A DNA stretch of 15,388 nt, taken from positions 1 through 15,388 of the forward strand of contig VBHV01000535.1 of assembly GCA_005881995.1 (NCBI GenBank), written 5' to 3'. A model generated the notes under the pieces. The model worked only from the letters and a program-made list of their open reading frames with translations, did not search any database and was not told the origin of the DNA. Origin of the DNA: Chloroflexota bacterium (GTDB lineage: Bacteria > Chloroflexota > Ktedonobacteria > Ktedonobacterales > Ktedonobacteraceae). The position numbers and the translations under genes are program-made. The stretch's first letter is position 1. Every line of letters starts with the position of its first letter. Shown in pieces: positions 6,808-14,355 of the stretch.

Positions 6808-7224
6808 TTATTTTGGTGCCGCCCAGATGACAACAAAGATAACCAGGTGCAGGAGGGCAAAAAAGATCACCAGCCACTTGAACCAGGTGAATTCGCGCTG
6901 GAATGCCTCCTGTTCGGGGCTACGCGTACTCGTACTATAAGCTTTGGGAGAACGCTCGGCGGCGACAAGACCCATAGCGATGCGCAGGCGCACCGCCGAA
7001 CGTATAGTGGAGCGGCTCATTTCTACGAGCAGCGCCTCGTGGCAAGGTTTGCAGAGCACCCATTCGTGACGCGGTTCTGGCGCTTCTACCGGCTCTTCGA
7101 GTACAATGGGGTGAAACCAGATAAAACTCGTACAGATAGAACAGCGTATTGGTTTGTACCAGCGCCCTCTCTGCCCTATTTCTCGCCTGGCGGCGGCCAT
7201 TTCACCATTTCCCGGTATCATCAT
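6808..7224 (-). CDS. Small zinc-ribbon protein with C-terminal membrane anchor, unknown function
   Basis: I do not recognise a named family. The 138-residue product has two CxxC pairs, C28/C31 (RCSIC) and C58/C61 (CKPC), separated by 26 residues, which looks like a zinc ribbon or treble-clef binding one metal. A basic middle part follows, and then a single hydrophobic helix at about residues 113-135 ends almost at the C-terminus (WAAPK). The arrangement suggests a tail-anchored protein with the zinc domain in the cytoplasm. The first ATG is at 7224. The internal ATG at residue 9 has GGGAAATGG before it and may be the true start. The coding frame is long relative to the region and uses codons like its neighbours, so I take it as real. 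Nothing in the neighbourhood gives a specific role. Confidence 0.7.
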   Translation of the reverse strand: MMIPGNGEMAAARREIGQRGRWYKPIRCSICTSFIWFHPIVLEEPVEAPEPRHEWVLCKPCHEALLVEMSRSTIRSAVRLRIAMGLVAAERSPKAYSTSTRSPEQEAFQREFTWFKWLVIFFALLHLVIFVVIWAAPK

Positions 7225-7320
7225 TTCGTTCGCTCGCTGCCCTCCGGGTGCACTGTCAGGTTTCAGCAGGAAAGGGAGTTTTTGCTTTGCTCGCGTTACA
7301 CTTCGCTGTTCATCACACGT

Positions 7321-7329
7321 ATTGTACCA
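7321..7329 (-). promoter_or_regulatory. Possible extended -10 element for the zinc-ribbon gene
   Basis: The minus strand reads TGGTACAAT, an extended -10 motif (TGn before a five-of-six match to TATAAT). No clear -35 box is present. It lies about 97 bases before the first start codon of the zinc-ribbon gene and close to the divergent promoter of the beta-propeller gene. Confidence 0.25.
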
Positions 7330-7336
7330 TATATTT

Positions 7337-7366
7337 GTGACCTCTTTTTGATTTCCTGAATATACT
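7337..7366 (+). promoter_or_regulatory. Candidate promoter of the beta-propeller gene
   Basis: A -35 box GTGACC (7337-7342; four of six) and a -10 box TATACT (7361-7366; five of six) are 18 bases apart. The predicted start of transcription, near 7373, leaves a leader of about 64 bases with GAAGGG five to six bases before the ATG at 7437. Confidence 0.4.
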
Positions 7367-7436
7367 TTGCAACGGGAAAGAGTTACAGTACACTACTCTA
7401 CTAAGCAGGGCATCTAAGATGCATTGAAGGGAAAAC

Positions 7437-8587
7437 ATGGTGATGAATCTGATTTCGCGCAGATATTTCTATGGGGGCTGTTTTCTCTATACGTTGTTGT
7501 TGCTCGTGGGATTGTTCCCACCGCCAGCCTATGCGGATGGAGGAGCCCCTCAGCTCGCCTATGTCGCAGGATCTGCGCAAGGCATCAGCATCATTGATAT
7601 AGCTCAGGGCCGTGTAACTGGAACCATTGCTGTAGATGGGAATCCGCGCACTATCCTGCTGAGTCCGGACGGGCACGCGCTGTACGTGACGCAGCCAACG
7701 CTGGGACGAGTCGCGGTGATTGCGGCGAAAACCGGAAAGACTCTCATGCAGCAGGTCAGGGAGACACCAATGTGCGCGCGCTTGATCCCGCGACCTGCAC
7801 AATCCAACGAACGTTCGAGACGCATGAACCCGTCTATGGGCTGGCGGTGGCAGCATCGACGGCGGCTGATGCCACTCCATCAACTCCCAATCAGCTGTGG
7901 ATCACCGGCAGCACTGCACTCACGGTCTTCGAAGTGAACGGACACCTGCTCGGCTCGGTACCTATTGCCGGTGGACCGGAAAATATCTGTATCCCTGGTG
8001 GTTTTACCGCTTATGTTACCACCCGCGACAGCACGGTCGTTGCTGTTGACCTGAGTACACGGAAGGTTGTGCGGACGCTGCTTAGTGGGGGGCAGTTTGG
8101 CCCGATGGATTATGATGCGAATACCGGCGAAGTCTATGTGCCCGATCGGCAGCATAATCTACTGGATGTCCTGGCTCCTATCATAGCGGGCACAACTGTG
8201 ACGCCGCAGGAACCGGCGCGGATTCTCCGCTTCAGCGGTTCCCCACAATCTGTCGCCATCACTAGCGACGGGCAACTCGGCTTCGTGGCGCTCTCCAACG
8301 GCCAGGTACTCATGCTCGACGTCCTGGGGCGAAGTATCATTATCAGCATCGCGGTTGGTGGAACTCCGCACTTCATCATCACCGGACTCTATCCACCAGT
8401 ATATAGTCCTACATCTTCCACACAGCAGACGGCGACTCCCCCATCAGCGGCAATGCCCACCAGCAACCTCTTGCTCATCGTCTCGATGGTGCTAGCAGGA
8501 GTACTCTTGCTGGGTACGTTCTGGCTCTCGTGGAGATACTACCAGAAGCGGCTGGCTGGTCAACGTTCTGCCCGTAAGCGATTCTAG
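7437..8587 (+). pseudogene. Secreted/membrane-anchored YVTN-type beta-propeller protein, broken by a one-base frameshift
   Basis: The start at 7437 gives a signal sequence (about residues 8-33, ending PPPAYADG) and the first propeller blades (LAYVAGSAQGISIIDI, TIAVDGNPRTILLSPDG). After about codon 108 the frame is lost, and the homologous reading continues in another frame from about 7763 (GDTNVRALDPATC) to the stop after 8587, with further blades such as SPQSVAITSDG. A C-terminal helix (NLLLIVSMVLAGVLLL) and a basic tail (RSARKRF) follow. Adding one G to the GGG run at 7759-7761 restores a single frame of about 384 residues (..QQVRGDTNVRALD..), so one base was lost there. This could be a real mutation or a sequencing error. 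A GTG at 7772 could start only a truncated product without signal peptide. Such proteins often accompany copper and cytochrome genes, but their function is not known here. Confidence 0.85.
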
Positions 8588-8671
8588 CATCTTTTTCTGG
8601 ATGGAGGTAGTGCTGTGCTATACTATAGACGGTTCTTTGTGGACGCGATAATGATCTTTCAAAAATGAAAG

Positions 8672-9280
8672 ATGGACTGCCGCATGTCTGAAGTTGCTGA
8701 AAATGCGCCTGCTCAAGAACTGGGGCCAAAGAATAAGCGCAGGCGCAGGATTCTAGTATTTTGTGTGGTGAGCCTGATCAATGTAGGATTACTTGCACTG
8801 ATCTTGACGCAATTGCTCACACCGGCACCAAATGCCGGGTCGGATCCTCTTGTCGGCCATCCAGCGCCGAATTTTGCGCTGGCAATGCTGAGTCCCGGTA
8901 CCGGGAAGAGCGCGCTTTCGCTCTCGAATTTTAAGGGTAGGCCGGTTGTCTTGAATTTCTGGGCTTCATGGTGCGCGCCATGTAAGGAGGAGATGCCGCT
9001 TCTGGAACGTACCTGGAAGCAGGTACAAGGGCAGGGAAAAGATGTAGTCTTCCTGGGGATTGATTTTCAGGAAGCAAACGGCGATGGTATAAGCTTTTTA
9101 CGGCTCTACAGCATCACGTACCCGATTGTGCTAGACGCGGATGGGTCGGTTGGCTTCAAATACGGCATAACATCTTTGCCCCAAACGATTTTCATCAATC
9201 GGAATGGGACGGTTATGAGCAGGGCACCACAGGAACTTACCGGCCAGGTATTAGCGAGCAACCTGCAATTGATTATGTGA
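8672..9280 (+). CDS. Membrane-anchored thiol-disulfide oxidoreductase (TlpA/ResA family)
   Basis: Extracytoplasmic thioredoxin-fold reductase of the kind that reduces cysteines in apo-cytochromes or copper chaperones and CuA sites. The 202-residue product has a basic stretch (KNKRRRR, 20-26), one transmembrane helix (about 27-49), then an AhpC/TSA-Redoxin-type domain. The active site is WCAPC (C101, C104), preceded by VVLNFWAS. The cis-proline is in TSLPQTIFI (P170), and the IDFQEANGD segment is typical of ResA-like proteins. Two starts are possible, ATG 8672 (GAAAG directly before it) and ATG 8684 (GATGGA eight bases before it); both leave the anchor intact. A 7-bp hairpin overlaps the first start. 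It is codirectional with the broken propeller gene, about 80 bases after it. With SCO nearby, its likely job is keeping copper ligands of the oxidase reduced. Confidence 0.92.
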   Translation: MDCRMSEVAENAPAQELGPKNKRRRRILVFCVVSLINVGLLALILTQLLTPAPNAGSDPLVGHPAPNFALAMLSPGTGKSALSLSNFKGRPVVLNFWASWCAPCKEEMPLLERTWKQVQGQGKDVVFLGIDFQEANGDGISFLRLYSITYPIVLDADGSVGFKYGITSLPQTIFINRNGTVMSRAPQELTGQVLASNLQLIM

Positions 9281-9302
9281 GATGCAGGTTACTTCGCGCC
9301 GC

Positions 9303-9333
9303 GACCCGCTATGCCACTGAGCATTAGCGGGTC
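9303..9333. other. Stem-loop downstream of the thioredoxin gene
   Basis: GACCCGCT (9303-9310) and AGCGGGTC (9326-9333) are perfectly complementary. Inside them, ATGC and GCAT extend the stem past one bulged T, leaving a six-base loop. No T-run follows on either strand, so it is not a standard rho-independent terminator. It may protect the 3' end of the thioredoxin message. Confidence 0.5.
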
Positions 9334-9433
9334 TGACTGTTGAGTCCTTTCGAGGAAAAGAAACGTGGTAGTATAAGCTTGATATTGGTTTATAGCCCAT
9401 AGTTTCCCAGAGCATGGAGTTGATTTCTTTCTA

Positions 9434-9838
9434 ATGAAGAGGAAAGTACCCGTTGATCCCCCAAAGGCGCGCGCGCTCGTCGTGGAGAGGAACCCGGATA
9501 AAGCCAGGCAGTTGAGCGCCTTTCTTTTCGAGCAGGGCTTTGACCATGTTGCGACCGCTACCACCTGCCACGCGGCCTTGCAATTCGCCAAATATCTGCG
9601 TCCAAACCTGTTGATTATTGCAGATGGCATGCACGAAATGCACTGTTTAGAACTCTACGAGCAGTTTCAGAAGATGGAAGGCTATGGTGGGCTTCCCACC
9701 CTCGTACTTAGCAACCGATCCGCCGAGATCAAAATGCATGATCGGGCAAAAATGCTTCCAAGTGAGACAAGTTTGACCCTCAATACACTCCTGGCAACCA
9801 TTCAGCAGCTGCTCGCTGCCCCTGAGAAAGTGAGCTAA
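9434..9838 (+). CDS. Degenerate response-regulator receiver domain protein
   Basis: The 134-residue product has the outline of a stand-alone receiver domain: first strand RALVVERN (13-20), helix KARQLSAFLFEQGF, strand PNLLIIAD (57-64), LELYEQF helix, and the LPTLVLSNRS strand (87-95). The phosphorylation chemistry seems lost. The acidic pair at the end of the first strand is reduced to E18-R19. The aspartate position at the end of strand three aligns with A63 (D64 follows one residue later). The conserved lysine of the fifth strand is not obvious (KMLPSETS). Such pseudo-receivers usually act by protein binding and not by phosphorylation. No output domain is attached, and no histidine kinase gene is in the window. 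The start codon overlaps the stop of a six-codon frame (TAATG), with GGAG 14 bases upstream, so initiation may be weak or coupled. Confidence 0.75.
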   Translation: MKRKVPVDPPKARALVVERNPDKARQLSAFLFEQGFDHVATATTCHAALQFAKYLRPNLLIIADGMHEMHCLELYEQFQKMEGYGGLPTLVLSNRSAEIKMHDRAKMLPSETSLTLNTLLATIQQLLAAPEKVS

Positions 9839-9858
9839 AGAATAGGGATTGCGAATTA

Positions 9859-9888
9859 TTGACTGCTGTCAGTCATCAATGCTATACT
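9859..9888 (+). promoter_or_regulatory. Promoter of the T-box/alaS transcript
   Basis: A -35 box TTGACT (9859-9864; five of six) and a -10 box TATACT (9883-9888; five of six) are 18 bases apart, just upstream of the T-box leader. The spacer contains the inverted repeat GACTG-CTGT-CAGTC (9861-9874). Transcription would begin near 9895. Confidence 0.78.
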
Positions 9889-9894
9889 GACAAC

Positions 9895-10147
9895 AAAGAG
9901 ATGGTAGTACCGTTGAAGGGGATGAAGCATACCCGGGCGCATCAGCGAGCTGAGGACGGTGGAAGCTCAGCGCAGCGTGAGATATGCAGGCCACCCTGGA
10001 GGTATTTGGTAGCCCACCATTAACGGGGCCGCCTGGTGTCGCAATTAGAGCGGAGCCAGGTGTAGAGCGGGAGTTTACAACTCCAATCGAGGTGGTACCA
10101 CGGGCATTATAGCCCGCCCTTAGAGTTGATCTGAGGGCGGGTTTTTT
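9895..10147 (+). promoter_or_regulatory. T-box riboswitch, tRNA-Ala responsive
   Basis: The leader senses uncharged tRNA-Ala and lets transcription continue into alaS. Stem I is closed by ATGGT (9901-9905) with ACCAT (10016-10020). It has the AGTA of the specifier loop (9906-9909), the distal-loop pattern GAGCTGAGG..GGTGGAAGCTC (about 9947-9968), and the stretch GCCACCCTGGAG (9990-10001), in which GCC at 9990-9992 is the probable specifier codon (Ala), placed as in the pattern XXX-ACCC..GAG of other T-boxes. The T-box core GGTGGTACCACGGG ends at 10104. Its bulge TGGT (10093-10096) fits an acceptor end with discriminator A, as in tRNA-Ala. The antiterminator can form from AGG (10090-10092) with CCT (10118-10120) and CGGGC (10101-10105) with GCCCG (10112-10116). 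These pairings exclude the terminator. Confidence 0.93.
10113..10147 (+). terminator. Rho-independent terminator of the T-box leader
   Basis: CCCGCCCT (10113-10120) pairs with AGGGCGGG (10134-10141). The stem extends inward by TAGA/TCTG (one G-U pair) to a 12-bp stem with a five-base loop, followed by six T (10142-10147). The left strand is shared with the antiterminator, so the two structures are mutually exclusive. Confidence 0.93.
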
Positions 10148-10186
10148 GTTTGTATACTCACCCGCATGAAATGAAAGGAACATTTT

Positions 10187-11954
10187 ATGACTGGAGACGA
10201 ACTGCGACAATTATTCTTGAGCTTCTTTGCGGAGCGTGGGCACACCATTATCCCCTCGCTTCCACTGGTGCCAGAAAACGACCCGACCGTACTGTTTATT
10301 AGCGCAGGGATGCAACCGCTTGTGCCTTACCTGCTGGGTGAGAGCCATCCCGGCGGGCGGCGACTGGCGAATGTGCAAAAGTGTCTGCGCACCGATGACA
10401 TTGAAGAAGTAGGTGACATCAGCCATAACACCTTCTTTGAGATGCTGGGCTTCTGGTCACTTGGTGACTACTGGAAGCAGGATTCACTACGTTGGACATT
10501 GGAATGGTTTACAGGTGTGCTGGGGTTGGAGCAGGAGCGCATCTCGGTCACTGTCTTCGCAGGTGATAGTGATGCTCCCCGTGACGACGAGGCGGTACAG
10601 GTATGGCTGGAGTTGGGCATTCCCCAGGAGCGTATCTACTACCTGCCTAAAAAGGACAACTGGTGGGGGCCTGCAGGCACCACAGGTCCTTGTGGCCCGG
10701 ACTCCGAACTCTTCTATGACACGGGCCGCCCAAAGCACGGCCCTGATTGCCAGCCGGGTTGTGGCTGCGGGAAATATATTGAGATCGGCAACAACGTCTT
10801 CATGCAGTACAACAAAACGGCGGAGGGTACCTACCTGCCGCTCAGACAGCGTAACATTGACGTGGGTCTTGGCCTGGAACGCATGCTCTGTGTGCACCAG
10901 GGAACCAGTGATGTCTATACTACTGACCTGTTCACACCTATTGTGCAACGCATCAACGAACTACGCTTGCGCCAGGATAACGTGAGCGCGATAAATCGCG
11001 CCCCTACGATAGAAGAGGAACGGCGGCTGGTATGTATCGTCTCTGATCACCTGCGGGCGGCAACGTTCATCATTGCCGATGGTGTGGTGCCTGGTAATGT
11101 AGAGCAGGGCTATATCTGCCGCCGCTTGATTCGTCGCGCGGTGCGATGCGGGCATGAACTGGGCATGCCGCGCACCTTCACCGCTGAGGTGGCGCAGGCG
11201 GTAATCGCTCGCTACGGGCAGATTTATCCAGAGCTGGTAGCGCGGCAGCCAACTATTCTGGATGAATTGACACGCGAGGAGGAACGCTTTGGGCAAACAC
11301 TGGCACGAGGACTGCGTGAGTTTCAGAAAATGGAGGAGGGGCTGCGCCAGCGTGGTGAAACGGTCCTGGCAGGCGAAGCGGTCTTCCGGCTCTTTGATAC
11401 CTTTGGCTTCCCATCAACCCTGACGGCGGAGCTGGCACAGGAACGGGGTTTGAGCGCTGATCTAGACGGCTTCAATTTGCTTTTCCGCGGGCGGCCTGGC
11501 CGATCATAGCGAGCGTACAACGCAACTGCACACTGCGACGCACCTGCTACACCAGGCCCTGCGTGATGTGCTAGGGACGCATGTGCGCCAGATGGGAAGC
11601 AACATTACACAGGAGCGGCTGCGCTTTGATTTCTCGCACCCGAAGAAGCTGACCGGCGAGGAAATACGGCGCGTTGAGGAGATTGTGAACCAGCAAATTT
11701 CGCGCGACCTTCAGACCACGGTGGAGGTGATGCCGTTACAACAGGCGCTTGATCAAGGGGCGCTGGCCTTCTTCGGTGAGCGCTACGGTGACCTGGTCAA
11801 AGTCTACAAGATTGGGGATTACTCGATGGAGGTTTGCGGCGGACCGCATGTGCCTCATACCGGCGATATGGGACGCTTTCGTGTCATCAAGGCGGAAACC
11901 ATTGGTCAGGGTGTGCAACGTGTTCGTGCCGATCTCGTCGCAGAGGCGCTTTAG
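10187..11954 (+). pseudogene. alaS: Short-form alanyl-tRNA synthetase, interrupted by a frameshift with linker loss
   Basis: Charges tRNA-Ala and edits mis-charged Ser/Gly. From ATG 10187 the frame encodes the class II catalytic domain: motif 1 region (PLVPENDPTVLFISAGMQPL), motif 2 (TFFEMLGFWSLGDY, near residue 82), GPCGPDSELF, and motif 3 (GLGLERM). The tRNA-binding helical part follows, up to GFNLLF. The frame ends at 11509. The editing domain continues in the +1 frame from about 11489 to the stop at 11952-11954: GGLADHSERTT, the zinc/editing motifs HTATHLLH and CGGPHV. At the break (about 11484-11500) the reading jumps from DGFNLLF to FRGGLADHSE. The usual linker of about 18 residues between DGF and F(R/K)GGLADHSE is represented by only three, and one extra base shifts the frame. 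A single deletion of about 44 bases would explain both. The reconstructed length, about 590 residues, is that of the short AlaRS type without the C-terminal oligomerisation domain. Confidence 0.9.
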
Positions 11955-12166
11955 GACTGCCAGGCTCTTTTTCCTCTTGTCAATCGTTTCATTCCCATGT
12001 ATATTGTTAAAGTCTGAAGGTTGCTTTCGGCACTTATCCATCCTGCTAACGCACTGCGTGCTACCTGTGCTCGGACAGGACGATAGGAGAAGGAGTTCCC
12101 AGCCCCTGGGTGCCAGAGAATCCTGGAATATGCACGCTTGCTAGAATATGTAATAGAGGGGGAATT

Positions 12167-12529
12167 ATGGGCGAGTATTGCTCTGTACGGGTCTGGCACT
12201 TGAAAACAGGGGCTTCAACTGCTGAACTTGAGGCGTTAGCTGCCTCCGGCATCGCGGAAATGCATCGCTGGATTCCGGGTTTACAACAGCTCTCGCTGGT
12301 ACGTCTGGCTCAAGCACGGTATCTGATGATCAGCGTGTTTAGCAGCTATGAAGCGTATACATTTTGGCGACAGGTTGAAGAGGAGGGGCCAGACTACTGG
12401 GAGCGTTATGCCTCGGTGCTCATGCACTGGGAGCAATTAGTCCGCCTGGCTGATGAATTTCATGGAGATTTTATCCCGCTCCAGCATAGCCCAGACCTGG
12501 AGCGAGAAGAACCCAGGAAAAGTATATGA
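12167..12529 (+). CDS. Small ABM/ferredoxin-like fold protein, unknown function
   Basis: The 120-residue product starts at ATG 12167, chosen because GAGGGGG lies five to seven bases upstream; an ATG at 12110 in the same frame has no such site. The pattern CSVRVWHLKTG, a helix AELEALAASGIAEMHRWIPGLQQLSLVR, then ARYLMISVFSSYEAYTFWR and ASVLMHWEQLV suggests the dimeric alpha-beta barrel (ABM-like) fold, found in monooxygenases and in many non-enzymatic small proteins. No catalytic residues can be assigned, and the family call is by look only. The stop overlaps the next start by four bases (ATGA), so it is translationally coupled to the FHA-PrsW gene. The gap before it (11955-12166) shows no clear promoter. 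Confidence 0.8.
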   Translation: MGEYCSVRVWHLKTGASTAELEALAASGIAEMHRWIPGLQQLSLVRLAQARYLMISVFSSYEAYTFWRQVEEEGPDYWERYASVLMHWEQLVRLADEFHGDFIPLQHSPDLEREEPRKSI

Positions 12530-14346
12530 ATCAAAACTTTGGGGTGCTGCGTGTTGTGCGAGTGAAACCTGCTCGCTCAGCCGTCAACACAACAAATACC
12601 CTGGGTAAATATCCCACGGGATGGTTGCCGGAAGATGGCCTTGTGCATGTCCTTTCGCACTATGAAACCAGCATCGGACGAGCCTTGAGCAATGACATCA
12701 TCCTGATGGACCCGACTGTCTCGCGCGAACACGCTCGCCTGGTGCTGGACCATACCGGCTGGCATATCATCAACCTGACCGCGAGAAACATCGTGCGTGT
12801 GAATGGACTGCCTGTTCCAGGCGGCGAAAGCCGACCAATGCAGCCACAAGATGTGCTTGTTCTGGGCAGCACCATGTTGCAACTGATTGCGCCCAACACT
12901 TCTAACTCCCCTCCTGCTATGAATACTTCTACCAGTATGCAGAATGGGTCCAGGAACTCCCAGGCTGTTGACACCATTCCGACCGTGCGTATACGAGAAG
13001 TCTCTCCTCCCACTGACGGTTCATCAACGCTGGCACGCTATAGGCCTGTCTCGCTGCCAGAACAACCAGAGCCGGAGCAAGAAGCGCAGGCCTGGGAGGC
13101 TGAAGAGGAAGAGAGCGTCCTGGGTGCAGGTGTCACGATGCAGTTTGCATTACCCCAACGCATGGGCATCCGTACTCGCTGGCTGATCGCGGGCATTGGC
13201 ATTGCCATACTTACCATCAGCGCAATGATTACCATCATCCTCAACACCTATGTCGGCTCCTCCGCCTTACATGAAGGCGTCTTAAATATCGTAGCCGCGC
13301 TCACTATCCCGCTGGTACCGGCCATCGGCATCAACCTGCTCGTGAATTTTATGGATCGTTTCGAGCGGGAACCCTGGTTCTTACGCCTGGCGGCATTTTT
13401 ATGGGGAGCCATCATCGCTATCCCGCCCGCGCTCTTTATCGAACAGAATGTTGACACCTTTTTGCAGAACGCCTTTGATCCCAACAATACTAGTGAAGTC
13501 ATGCGCGTCGTCTTCCAGGGCCTCAACGCGGGCATCACCGAAGAAACTATTAAAGGCCTGGGGCTGATCTTGCTGTTCATCATTTTGCGTGACGAATTTG
13601 ATAATGTCACCGATGGCATCGTGTATGGAGCCTTGATCGGCGCGGGCTTTGCGATGGTCGAAAACTTCAATTATTTTGCGCTGAACTCCAAAAACTTCCT
13701 GGTTTTCCTGATTGTTGGCCGCATTATTCTGGGGTGGCTCGGTCATTCCACCTTTATCGCGTGCTTTGGTGCCGCACTTGGCTACATTCGCCATACGAAG
13801 GTGCGCTGGAAACAGATAGTCATACCGCTACTCGGGTTTCTTGTAGCTGTCGGCCTGCACAGTTTCTTTGATTTCGTGGATTTTCAGGCCAGCGCCGTCA
13901 TTCGCAGTTCTGGCGATAATAGCGCCGTCGTGAACCTGGCGCTGCTTGCCATCATCGGCAACTATATTCCACCATTCCTGGCGCAAATCGGCCTGCTCTA
14001 CATCCTGATCAAATCTCTGGCACACGAAGCCGCCGTCATCCGCGAGTTTCTGGCGGTGGAGGTCAGTAACGGGGTGGTCGCCGTAAATGAGTACGCGCTG
14101 TTGCAAAACTCGTTTCAACGCACGAAAGCTGAGCGACGTGTCTTGCGCAAATATGGCTTCAAACAATGGCTGCGCATCAAAGCCCTCTATCAAACAGAAA
14201 TTGGCCTGGCTTTCCGCAAATGGCATGTAAGTATGGGCGACAAACCCAAATTGGGCTACGTCCAGCCTGAAGATGCCTATCGCCAACGCATTAAGCGTTT
14301 GCGCAACGAGATTCGTTTGTATGAAGCAAAAGTAGGACAGAAATAA
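12526..14346 (+). CDS. FHA-domain protein fused to a PrsW-type intramembrane protease
   Basis: The 606-residue product joins two modules. Residues about 28-125 form a forkhead-associated domain that binds phosphothreonine peptides, with GR (51-52), SND (55-57), SREH (66-69) and VNG near residue 94. A proline/glutamate-rich linker (about 126-205) follows. From about 217 on there are seven to nine transmembrane segments with all three PrsW motifs: EEtiK (E339, E340, K343), FxxxE (F375-E379, FAMVEN) and HxxxD (H445-D449, HSFFD). A further histidine, H407, sits in LGHSTF. PrsW proteases cleave membrane substrates; in Bacillus subtilis PrsW cuts the anti-sigma factor RsiW. A basic cytoplasmic tail with coiled-coil character ends the protein. 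The start has AGGAAAAG before it and overlaps the preceding stop. The FHA part suggests recruitment to, or control by, Ser/Thr-phosphorylated partners. No kinase or anti-sigma gene is in the window. Confidence 0.92.
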   Translation: MNQNFGVLRVVRVKPARSAVNTTNTLGKYPTGWLPEDGLVHVLSHYETSIGRALSNDIILMDPTVSREHARLVLDHTGWHIINLTARNIVRVNGLPVPGGESRPMQPQDVLVLGSTMLQLIAPNTSNSPPAMNTSTSMQNGSRNSQAVDTIPTVRIREVSPPTDGSSTLARYRPVSLPEQPEPEQEAQAWEAEEEESVLGAGVTMQFALPQRMGIRTRWLIAGIGIAILTISAMITIILNTYVGSSALHEGVLNIVAALTIPLVPAIGINLLVNFMDRFEREPWFLRLAAFLWGAIIAIPPALFIEQNVDTFLQNAFDPNNTSEVMRVVFQGLNAGITEETIKGLGLILLFIILRDEFDNVTDGIVYGALIGAGFAMVENFNYFALNSKNFLVFLIVGRIILGWLGHSTFIACFGAALGYIRHTKVRWKQIVIPLLGFLVAVGLHSFFDFVDFQASAVIRSSGDNSAVVNLALLAIIGNYIPPFLAQIGLLYILIKSLAHEAAVIREFLAVEVSNGVVAVNEYALLQNSFQRTKAERRVLRKYGFKQWLRIKALYQTEIGLAFRKWHVSMGDKPKLGYVQPEDAYRQRIKRLRNEIRLYEAKVGQK

Positions 14347-14355
14347 TTGGTGCGA

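Noticed and set aside
6847..7359. Plus-strand open frame of 170 codons
   Set aside because: It is antisense to the zinc-ribbon gene, has no recognisable domain, and its start lacks a ribosome binding site; the minus-strand frame has two CxxC pairs and a clean terminal membrane helix.
7772..8587. Independent gene starting at the GTG at 7772
   Set aside because: The frame begins in mid-blade, has no ribosome binding site or signal peptide, and joins the upstream frame by adding a single base; it is the second half of the propeller gene.
9303..9333. Rho-independent terminator after the thioredoxin gene
   Set aside because: The stem is good but no T-run follows on either strand.
10413..10985. 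Plus-strand open frame of 190 codons
   Set aside because: It overlaps the alaS catalytic domain in another frame and its product is low-complexity Ser/Arg-rich without similarity to anything I know.
11568..11954. Stand-alone AlaX-type editing protein
   Set aside because: The editing domain already begins about 80 bases before the ATG at 11568 and includes HTATHLLH, which the ATG start would leave out; it is the separated 3' part of alaS.
12088..12115. Short inverted repeat CCCAG-CCC-CTGGG upstream of the ABM-like gene
   Set aside because: Five-base arms in GC-rich sequence are expected by chance, and nothing links the site to a promoter.
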